Assembly: GCA_937897585.1 (NCBI GenBank)
Contig: CALCNY010000283.1
Location: 1-7,606, forward strand
Direction: 5' to 3'
DNA length: 7,606 nucleotides
DNA from: an uncultured Chitinophagaceae bacterium
GTDB lineage: Bacteria; Bacteroidota; Bacteroidia; Chitinophagales; Chitinophagaceae
Position numbers and translations under genes: made by a program. How positions within the stretch are numbered: the stretch's first letter is position 1; each line of letters begins with the position of its first letter. The notes under the pieces were generated by a model. The model was not told the origin of the DNA. It was given only the letters and a program-made list of their open reading frames with translations, and did no database searches. Shown piece after piece: positions 1 to 6,285 of this stretch.

Positions 1-10
1 CTTCCGATCT
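1..10. other. Probable residual Illumina adapter sequence
   Basis: The window opens with CTTCCGATCT, identical to the last ten bases of the standard Illumina TruSeq adapter (ending GCTCTTCCGATCT). It falls inside the GH43 reading frame exactly where the protein should continue into its linker, and gives an unconvincing Asp-Arg-Lys ending. A ten-base match at the very first base is unlikely by chance. The probable explanation is an untrimmed read at a contig end, so genuine sequence begins near base 11. Confidence 0.8.
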
Positions 11-1167
11 CTACCTTGAGGAAAGGTTTTTTCCTGTCCTTGAACCGGCTTTATAGATTCCCAAACAGGTTCTCCAATATCATCCTTATTATAATCAATC
101 CCGGCCATTGGCCAGCCATCCACCCATGTTACCGGAAGCAGGGCTATAGGACGACCATTTTCGTAACCACCGCCCTGATGGGTCAAGAAATACCAATTTT
201 TACCATCCGGACTGTCAAGTATTGCTCCTTGGTCAAATCGACCGCCAGTACTGTCTGGATGAACCATTAAATAGGTTGGTGAACCTTGAGGTGAAATATC
301 ATACAATCCAGGATCACCAGGCTTTCCGGGTGATCCATCGGGCTTGGTACCATATAGATTTCTAGATCGAATCATTACTGCACGACGATCATAATCTTTA
401 CCAAAACACTCATTATGATACAGATAATAATAGCCATCCTTTTTAAATATTTTATTTCCTTCACCCCAAGTTGCATTTGGTAAAATATTGGTTCCTCTAT
501 CAGTTTGATCAAGTGTTTTAATTTTCATTTTATTGATATCTCCATCCAGCAACTGTGTTCCATCCGGCGACATCTGGAATAAGATGGGAAACCAATTTTT
601 CTGTGGGTTGCTCGCTATCATGTAAGCCTTTCCATCATCATCCCAAAAAGGACAGTTATCATCCCAGTTAAGTCCAAATAATTCAACTCCATTCATATCC
701 TTCATCAATTGCACCTTCCATGGACCTTTTATATTTTTGGAAGTTGCCACATACATGCCTCCTCCATTATAGGTAGTAAAGTATACCCAGAATTGATGAT
801 TATGATATCGAATGGAAGCAGCATAAATCCCCTTGCTGTAATGGTCCATAACCGTATAATCAAATCGCTTGTCCTTTAACTGTTTGGGTAAATCTTTTAT
901 GACAGCTCCGATTGTCTTCCAATTTACTAGATCACGCGAATGTAGAATTACTATTCCTGGTGAAAATTGCATAGTAGACGAAATCAGGTAATAATCTTTC
1001 CCAATTCTCAACGCATCTGGATCACTATAATCAGCAGGCAAAATCATATTCCGGTATCGACCATTTCCAAGATCGCCCCATTTTTTGGGATCGTGTTGTG
1101 CATGAGCGTGCTGAATATTGAAATTAAAAACCAACAGGATGATAACAATGAAAGAGGTTCTTTTCAT
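1..1167 (-). CDS. Secreted GH43 glycosidase (beta-xylosidase/arabinofuranosidase type), 3' end missing
   Basis: Read from ATG at 1167-1165 and open to the left edge (389 codons; about 385 are trustworthy because bases 1-10 look like adapter). Residues 1-23 form a signal peptide ending AHA, followed by Gln24. The GH43 five-bladed propeller follows. The expected catalytic triad is visible: Asp49 in the blade-1 motif DYSDPDALR (general base), Asp170 in DDNCPFWDDDGKAYM (pKa modulator), and Glu236 in WGEGNKIFKKDGYYYLY (general acid). The last propeller strands (FDQGAILDSPDGKNWYFL, then LLPVTWVDGWPMAG) match the usual GH43 end. Relatives continue with a linker and a concanavalin-A-like beta-sandwich, so perhaps 150-200 residues are lost past the edge. 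It would remove terminal xylose or arabinose in the periplasm; the exact sugar cannot be read from sequence. Last visible gene of the operon, 52 bp after the beta-helix gene. A short Gly-X-Pro stretch lies at residues 278-287. Confidence 0.9.
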   Translation of the reverse strand, partial: MKRTSFIVIILLVFNFNIQHAHAQHDPKKWGDLGNGRYRNMILPADYSDPDALRIGKDYYLISSTMQFSPGIVILHSRDLVNWKTIGAVIKDLPKQLKDKRFDYTVMDHYSKGIYAASIRYHNHQFWVYFTTYNGGGMYVATSKNIKGPWKVQLMKDMNGVELFGLNWDDNCPFWDDDGKAYMIASNPQKNWFPILFQMSPDGTQLLDGDINKMKIKTLDQTDRGTNILPNATWGEGNKIFKKDGYYYLYHNECFGKDYDRRAVMIRSRNLYGTKPDGSPGKPGDPGLYDISPQGSPTYLMVHPDSTGGRFDQGAILDSPDGKNWYFLTHQGGGYENGRPIALLPVTWVDGWPMAGIDYNKDDIGEPVWESIKPVQGQEKTFPQGRDRK

Positions 1168-1219
1168 CAGTAATGTTTTTAATACTTACTATAGTACGAA
1201 TGATTGATGTTTTTTTAAT
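1168..1219. other. Intergenic gap between beta-helix gene and GH43 gene
   Basis: 52 bp, A/T-rich. No Shine-Dalgarno sequence precedes the GH43 start, which is normal for Bacteroidetes. No TTTG / TAnnTTTG promoter pair and no hairpin with a T-run is visible, consistent with read-through from the upstream gene. A 10-bp palindrome TACTATAGTA sits at 1187-1196, but I can assign no role to it. Confidence 0.5.
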
Positions 1220-3676
1220 TTAAATCCCATCAATCTCTTTATAAACCTTGCCAGCTGATCCTTTTATTGGTTTGCATAGTTCTTCCAGTTTATCAAATTT
1301 ATCGTAATCAATACCCAGTTGACTTTTTACCACTTGTTTAAAATTCAAAGGAAAATCATCCCTAATACCGATTCTTTTAAGATCAATATCTTTAAATCCT
1401 AATTGGTAAGCAGGTGAATTTTCCTTCAAACGAAAATCTCCATTTTTGATATCACGAAACATAGGATCGGCAATAAGACTATTTGCATCTGCTCCCCGAG
1501 TTTGATAATAAGAAAGTGCCGACAATCCATGATCCTTTAGGTTAACATCGAAATAAAGGTTTTTATCGATGTTACATTCCTCAATTTTCAATTCCGTTAA
1601 CTTTCCATTTACTGTACCCTGTCTATAAAAAGTATTATGTGATGCTATTTTATAAAAAATATTATTTTGAATATTACAAGCTGTATAAGGTGGCATCTTT
1701 TCCCTTGGAAATACATCCATAATGCTAAAATAACCAATAAACATACGATTGGTTTTACCCATCGAATTCTCATAGACTATATCATGGATATCCGCAATAA
1801 TATTGTTATACGCATTATTCTCATAGTACTTCAGATTGATTCCTCCTCCAGTACAGTTATAAATAACATTTTCAGCAATGGTGGTATTTTTTAAGAATGC
1901 ATCGGTTCTTATAGCCTGTTGCATGCCAATCCCATTCAAATGATGAATATAATTTCTCTTGATTAAGTTACCATCACCAACATCTGAGAGATAAATAGCG
2001 TTTCCGTCAAAGCATTTTTGCATCACTAAAAAAACTTCATTATCCTCAATGATATTGTTTCGTGTAAGATAGTAAGGAGCAGTCTTAGGCCACTGCTTAT
2101 AAAGGATGAAATTGGTAAAATTATACTTTACCGTATCATCCTGATACAATGCTTCAGGGGCAATTTCATCTGTGCGTAGGCTACCGACTTGTTCTCTGTT
2201 TTCTCCTTTCAATTGAAAAAACATAGGGCGTGTACCACTGAGTACAATTGCATCATATGGCAAATGATGCAATTTATTATTTTGAACAATATTTTCACCG
2301 CTTTGCCAAATCATGATTCCGTTTGACTGATAATAGAATTCACCACAATGATGAATTTGATTATTCAGAATTCGGTTAGATTTATTTTCATTTAATTTCC
2401 CCGGACCATATCCGCAAAGTAAAATTCCGGTACCGCCTACGAAATCAATTAGGTTATTTTTTATCAGATTACTTTGAGCATGAAGATCTAAACGAACACC
2501 AGCACCTCCTGAACAAGTAAGTCTGCAATTACTCATTTCGCAATAATCAGCATCACGAAAGCGGACCAATGCGTTGGCTTTGTTCCACATATCCCATTCG
2601 TGCTGAAGACCTATATCCTTTTTGGTAATCACTTCTCTTTCGCCACGGGTAAATGTCAATCCTCGAAAGGAAATATTACGTGCGATTCCGCCCGACTCAT
2701 GTCCATCTACAAAAAAATATTCTGCCAATGCCGGAAAGGTTACTTTTTGAGGACGACCAGTTTCGGGCCAATAATAAACAAGCTTTTCTTTGGTGTTGAC
2801 CACCCATTTACCGGGTGCATCCAAATAATCAATTACATTTTCGACACGGCAACTTCCACCCTCCATGGCATGCAAATGCTTGTCAATTTTACCCATTGGA
2901 TAGGTAGCTGGCAGTGCAGTTTGTGCTACTCCATTTTTTTCATCGACGGAAGCAAGCGTCAGAAAATTAGTGACATACCCTACATTGGGCTGAACAAAGA
3001 TTTCGATGTCATTCAGATTATCCCAGTTGCGAATCATTCCTTTTGGGAAATAAATAGAGTTGCGGTCAGCATTGATCATTCCTTTCCAATCCACTCCACC
3101 TCCATCACCACCAGTCATTACCTTAGTTGGCTCAAACCCTTTTGAATGAGCACGTGTCAGTAATTTGCCATTATCGTATAAAGTATAAAAGCGTTCTTTT
3201 CCTTGCGGCAATGCTGGTAAGGGGGCTGCATAGACTTTGCCATTGGCCACCGATGGCAGATTTTTGATGGAGGTTACCAGTTGCCAACCTGTTATTTCAA
3301 TATCAGAAGAAAATATTGGATTTTCTCCAGGATACGCCATGTAAACAATTTGATAGGTATCATAATGACTATCAGCAGGAGTAAACTTTTCAGTCTCTTT
3401 AAGATGGTATTCGCCTCCTCTTATTAGTACATAAATATTTCGATACGCTTCTTTCTTGATTAACCTGACAGCTGTTTTTGCTCGGTTGATGGTAGCAAAT
3501 GGCCCATCACTTTTTAATGCATTAGGTTCAGCAAGGGTACCGCTCCAATTATCATTACCAGCAGTTGAAACATAAAAATCTGCATAAGGCTTTGTAGCTG
3601 TTTGCGCCCTGGCTATGTTAATACCGCATATTAATATAATGGAATATAAAATTGTTTTAAAAAAAAGCCTGCCCAT
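1220..3676 (-). CDS. Secreted right-handed parallel beta-helix protein, GH141-like
   Basis: 818 residues, ATG at 3676, stop TAA at 1222-1220. Signal peptide residues 1-24 (hydrophobic core ILYSIILICGI, cleavage after ARA, then Gln25). Residues 32-75 (FYVSTAGNDNWSGT, then GPFATINRAKTAV) are the N-terminal cap seen in secreted beta-helix enzymes. Residues 82-130 (VLIRGGEYHL, AYPGENPIFS, ITGW) lead into an inserted region to about residue 320. From 331 (ARNISFRGLTF) to about 710 come helix coils with N-rich turns: CEMSNCRL, SNLIKNNLI, NRILNNQIHHCGE, ENIVQNNKLHH, NIIEDNEV, NLIKRNYIHHL, TIAENVIYNC, CNIQNNIFY. The tail (ADPMFRDIKNGDFRLKENSPA, 736-756) is typical of the family. From memory this layout matches GH141 proteins (alpha-L-fucosidase and xylanase activities known), but GH120-like or lyase-type beta-helix enzymes remain possible, and I cannot assign catalytic residues. 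It probably acts on the same glycan as the flanking GH43. Confidence 0.85.
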   Translation of the reverse strand: MGRLFFKTILYSIILICGINIARAQTATKPYADFYVSTAGNDNWSGTLAEPNALKSDGPFATINRAKTAVRLIKKEAYRNIYVLIRGGEYHLKETEKFTPADSHYDTYQIVYMAYPGENPIFSSDIEITGWQLVTSIKNLPSVANGKVYAAPLPALPQGKERFYTLYDNGKLLTRAHSKGFEPTKVMTGGDGGGVDWKGMINADRNSIYFPKGMIRNWDNLNDIEIFVQPNVGYVTNFLTLASVDEKNGVAQTALPATYPMGKIDKHLHAMEGGSCRVENVIDYLDAPGKWVVNTKEKLVYYWPETGRPQKVTFPALAEYFFVDGHESGGIARNISFRGLTFTRGEREVITKKDIGLQHEWDMWNKANALVRFRDADYCEMSNCRLTCSGGAGVRLDLHAQSNLIKNNLIDFVGGTGILLCGYGPGKLNENKSNRILNNQIHHCGEFYYQSNGIMIWQSGENIVQNNKLHHLPYDAIVLSGTRPMFFQLKGENREQVGSLRTDEIAPEALYQDDTVKYNFTNFILYKQWPKTAPYYLTRNNIIEDNEVFLVMQKCFDGNAIYLSDVGDGNLIKRNYIHHLNGIGMQQAIRTDAFLKNTTIAENVIYNCTGGGINLKYYENNAYNNIIADIHDIVYENSMGKTNRMFIGYFSIMDVFPREKMPPYTACNIQNNIFYKIASHNTFYRQGTVNGKLTELKIEECNIDKNLYFDVNLKDHGLSALSYYQTRGADANSLIADPMFRDIKNGDFRLKENSPAYQLGFKDIDLKRIGIRDDFPLNFKQVVKSQLGIDYDKFDKLEELCKPIKGSAGKVYKEIDGI

Positions 3677-3705
3677 ATTTTATTTTATTTTATTTTATTT
3701 TATTT
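3677..3705. repeat. Pentanucleotide tandem repeat (ATTTT)5 plus ATTT at a start codon
   Basis: On the plus strand five perfect ATTTT units and a partial sixth run from 3677 to 3705, touching the start codon of the beta-helix gene. On the coding strand the leader therefore reads as repeated AAAAT directly before ATG. Bacteroidetes ribosomes favour A-rich leaders over Shine-Dalgarno sequences, so the repeat occupies the zone that sets translation efficiency. A 5-bp unit is not a multiple of three, but it lies outside the frame: a change in copy number would alter leader length and start accessibility, not the protein. Confidence 0.85.
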
Positions 3706-3713
3706 AATGATTT

Positions 3714-3743
3714 TAGAAAGGTCTTTCTTGAAGCATCGCTTCA
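3714..3743 (-). other. Two small adjacent inverted repeats in the intergenic gap
   Basis: TGAAGC (3729-3734 with its T) and GCTTCA (3738-3743) form a 6-bp stem with a 3-nt loop. Next to it AGAAAG (3715-3720) and CTTTCT (3723-3728) are perfect inverse copies around a 2-nt centre, so 5 bp with a 4-nt loop could form. In the direction of transcription the sequence after them is AAAATCATT, not a T-run, so they do not look like an intrinsic terminator. They may be mRNA-stabilising or processing structures, or chance in an A/T-rich gap. Confidence 0.3.
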
Positions 3744-3755
3744 CTTGAAAACTAA

Positions 3756-6221
3756 CTATTTGTACTCTAACCAGGCAGTGGCCATTGTATTGCTATCAGA
3801 TACAAAACGAATCCAGTGTGCCTGCAAATTTTCAGGAAATTTGAAAGTCAACTTTTCATTTTCTTTGACCACAAAACTGCGATAGAGCATCCAATCATTG
3901 TCTCCGGTAGGATCCACTTGAATAGTAAAAGTGACTGCATGATTTGCCTGATGAGATAAGCTAAGGATGCGCTCATCATACCATCCAAATAAATAAGGAT
4001 CTGAAGGGGTGTTGGCGACAACTGCGTTGTTTTTCCATGGACCTCCTTTTCCGACAGGCTTTCCCAGTTTCCATAAATCATCAATCACTCCGGCCCATAC
4101 AGCACATTTTTTATCTGAAGACTGAAAAATATGCGCATGATCCATCAACGCAGAAGTATCAATCCCTGTCATCACCAGCATGCCCCGATAAGAAGCATAA
4201 TCATTGATTTTTAAATGATGCGATGATATGGGACGGATTTTTGCATAGCCATCGGCATTTTCTGCAGGTAATTCATAGAATGTTCCACCACAATTGAATA
4301 AGTCACGTTCAGTTGCCACTTCCCTACATAAACGCAAAGCTTTTTGTTCCATCAAAAATTCATATTGTTCGTAACCCAAAGGCAATCTCCATCTGCGTTT
4401 TAAATCATCTACAATCAAATAGGATCCTGCATCAACCTTCACTATCTGGGAAGGAATAGCAACTTTTTCCCTAATAAACGACGCAATGGAATCATCCGTT
4501 TTAGGTATGATTTTCATTTGGTCGTCCATCTCGTAATACCCAGTTTCGATACTATGTTGTTCAATATTTTTATTTGCCAAAATTCCCAGCATGTGTTGGT
4601 CATTGCCCAAACTATAGAGCAAGCCACCAGTGGTATTTGTTGATTTAAATGTCGCGATTCCATTGAAAATCCGATCAGCCTTAACTGAACGAACCTGTTT
4701 GTCAGCATACAAAAAAGAAACAGAACCCTTGATGGATTTGTCTGCTACAACGCGTATCCATTCGCCTGATTCGTTCGCAGAAAAATCTAGATGATTAGAA
4801 CCTTTTGCAGAAACTTTTATAGTGCGAAAGGTGCTCCAATGGCCATCACCCTTTCGATCAATTTCAAAAGTAAAATTCACATCCTGCAAACCATCATTTT
4901 TAAGCCACGCTATTCTTTTTTCCCATCCGGCAAATAAAAAAGGTTCTGATACGGATCCAGCATTGATCATTTCAGCTTGCCAAACGGAACCTGATGCATC
5001 TTTCGTGCCAGTGTTATCAGGCTGAGTCAATGGGGTAAACCAAAGATTAGATTGTGATTGTCCGGGACCTGCAATGCCTCCCTTTGCCTGTCGTTTATTT
5101 AGAAATTCACTCTTAGCAGCATCATCACAACCAAACACCAGTTGATGATTCCATGCAGTAAAATCACCAATCACTTTTAGGTAAGAAGAACGCGGACGAA
5201 TTCCAGCAGTATTTGAAGCTGTAAAATTGGATGGAAATTTCCAAAACATTCCATGCATGGTCATCAGGTAGTCCGGTTTGCTTACTGTGCCTATATTCCT
5301 AATGCGAGGCCATTCTGTGTTCCAACCATGTGCTCCGTCGTAACTGTTGCTCGCTTTTGGCAATCGGTAAAATGTCCATTTTCCTTTGTCGCGCAGGCCC
5401 AATAATACTGATTTATAATCCCATCCTGTAGACCAGATTGGTTGTGTCTCAGGTTTTTCATTTCCATAAATTCCACCAGGTCCTGTTACTTCTGTGAATT
5501 GATTTCTTCGAATCAACTTCCAATTTTTCCCATCCCATTCTGATAATGAACCAGCTTCTGTTTTAGGGTCAGTGCGCGCTTTTTCACCCTGCTCTCCATT
5601 ATTTGAAAACACGAGCACTCCTTGACCCGAATAAGCTCCTTTACCATGAACCCCAACTAGAAGATCACTCTCAAAACTTTTTGCCCCTTCACGCCTCATC
5701 TGATTCCCATCTTTATACAAGGTTTTTACGGCCAATGAGTGCACATCAACTTCATAAAATCCTTCCTCCATGGTTCCTATGATGACATTGTTTGCAGGGT
5801 CAGACAAACTTCGGGCAATCCCAGTATATCTACCTGGAGCTTCACTAATAGGAATAACACGCACTTGTCTGCTGGAATCAATTACATAAGGGCCAATAAA
5901 TAGCTGGTGGCTTTCTTTATGGATCATCCTATTGGCGGGTGTGCCACCAATACTTTCCGGCCTGGTAATCTTTTGCAAAGCGGGAGTTATTTCATACAAT
6001 TTATCAGAAGATCCAAATGGCATATGCGGTCCATATGTAATTACCCATAAGCGGTTTGCCCAAGGCACTACTGCACCTGTTCCACACTCCCCTTCATTAT
6101 TAAAATAAGCTAATCCGGGATATATCCCACTGATGTTAATCGGGGCTTTTTTTTTCTGAGCATTTAGTGCGAGTGTAAAAAAAAACAAAACAATAACTGC
6201 TACAAAGAATTTTATCTTCAT
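3756..6221 (-). CDS. Large secreted protein of uncharacterised family with internal duplication (propeller-like)
   Basis: 821 residues, ATG at 6221, stop TAG at 3758-3756. Signal peptide residues 1-21 (core FFVAVIVLFFFTLAL, cleavage after LNA, then Gln22). I recognise the sequence type as a conserved hypothetical protein of Bacteroidetes glycan loci but know no assigned activity. Motif-rich stretches include NNEGECGTGAVVPWANRLWV (41-60), YGPHMPFGSSDKLYEIT (63-79), GGTPANRMIH (92-101), GTMEEGFYEVD (149-159), GKGAYSGQG (193-201), FTEVTGPGGIYGN (242-254) and SYDGAHGWNTEWPRI (293-307). The repeated short beta strands suggest a beta-propeller in residues 28-330. Residues about 260-508 and 600-821 are diverged copies of each other (see repeat entries), each ending in a beta-sandwich-like module. 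It sits between two glycosidase-type genes, 64 bp after one and 79 bp before the next, so a role in binding or cleaving the same glycan is inferred. It could be a new glycosidase or lyase, or a non-catalytic glycan-binding protein. Confidence 0.85.
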   Translation of the reverse strand: MKIKFFVAVIVLFFFTLALNAQKKKAPINISGIYPGLAYFNNEGECGTGAVVPWANRLWVITYGPHMPFGSSDKLYEITPALQKITRPESIGGTPANRMIHKESHQLFIGPYVIDSSRQVRVIPISEAPGRYTGIARSLSDPANNVIIGTMEEGFYEVDVHSLAVKTLYKDGNQMRREGAKSFESDLLVGVHGKGAYSGQGVLVFSNNGEQGEKARTDPKTEAGSLSEWDGKNWKLIRRNQFTEVTGPGGIYGNEKPETQPIWSTGWDYKSVLLGLRDKGKWTFYRLPKASNSYDGAHGWNTEWPRIRNIGTVSKPDYLMTMHGMFWKFPSNFTASNTAGIRPRSSYLKVIGDFTAWNHQLVFGCDDAAKSEFLNKRQAKGGIAGPGQSQSNLWFTPLTQPDNTGTKDASGSVWQAEMINAGSVSEPFLFAGWEKRIAWLKNDGLQDVNFTFEIDRKGDGHWSTFRTIKVSAKGSNHLDFSANESGEWIRVVADKSIKGSVSFLYADKQVRSVKADRIFNGIATFKSTNTTGGLLYSLGNDQHMLGILANKNIEQHSIETGYYEMDDQMKIIPKTDDSIASFIREKVAIPSQIVKVDAGSYLIVDDLKRRWRLPLGYEQYEFLMEQKALRLCREVATERDLFNCGGTFYELPAENADGYAKIRPISSHHLKINDYASYRGMLVMTGIDTSALMDHAHIFQSSDKKCAVWAGVIDDLWKLGKPVGKGGPWKNNAVVANTPSDPYLFGWYDERILSLSHQANHAVTFTIQVDPTGDNDWMLYRSFVVKENEKLTFKFPENLQAHWIRFVSDSNTMATAWLEYK
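3759..4424 (-). repeat. Internal duplication copy B in the 821-residue protein (residues ~600-821)
   Basis: Counterparts of copy A in the same order: RLPLGY (612-617), CGGTFYELP (644-652), IRPISSHHLKI (662-672), LVMTGIDT (682-689), AVWA (707-710), PYLFGWYDERI (742-752), IQVDPTGDNDWMLYRSFVV (767-785), AHWIRFVSDSN (801-811), TAWLEYK (815-821). Copy B carries a shorter or degenerate preceding region: the acidic and aromatic motif SYDGAHGWNTEW of copy A is replaced by unrelated residues, so the two copies may have split function (active versus structural). Confidence 0.65.
4698..5444 (-). repeat. Internal duplication copy A in the 821-residue protein (residues ~260-508)
   Basis: Landmarks in order: RLPKAS (287-292), MHGMFWKFP (322-330), IRPRSSYLKV (341-350), LVFGCDDA (361-368), NLWF (392-395), PFLFAGWEKRI (427-437), FEIDRKGDGHWSTFRTIKV (452-470), GEWIRVVADKS (486-496), VSFLYADK (501-508). 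Each has a counterpart in the same order in copy B. The boundary at the N-terminal side is approximate because similarity fades there. Confidence 0.65.
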
Positions 6222-6285
6222 GATTTTTACATGTTTACTTTATGTATTATTTATTCCAAATTAATCGGCGAAGTTTAATGGGTAT
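6222..6285. other. Intergenic gap between the propeller genes
   Basis: 64 bp, A/T-rich, no hairpin or T-run in either direction. On the minus strand TTTG (6260-6257), 19 bases, then TAAACATG (6237-6230) vaguely resembles the Bacteroidetes promoter (TTTG / TAnnTTTG), but the second element matches poorly and would leave almost no leader before the ATG at 6221. Read-through from the upstream gene is the simpler reading. Confidence 0.4.

Noticed and set aside
16..270. 84-codon plus-strand open frame near the left edge
   Set aside because: It lies wholly within the GH43 gene, which shows family motifs on the minus strand over the same bases.
1187..1196. Palindrome TACTATAGTA before the GH43 gene
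   Set aside because: Ten bases of A/T-rich symmetry is expected by chance, and there is no second copy or stem extension.
2600..3145. 181-codon plus-strand open frame inside the beta-helix gene
   Set aside because: It is antisense to a well-supported gene, has no recognisable motif, and its Cys/Phe/Ile-rich composition is typical of a complement-strand shadow.
6230..6260. Internal promoter before the 821-residue protein gene
   Set aside because: TTTG and spacing fit, but the -7 element TAAACATG matches poorly and would leave an almost leaderless message; likely chance in A/T-rich sequence.
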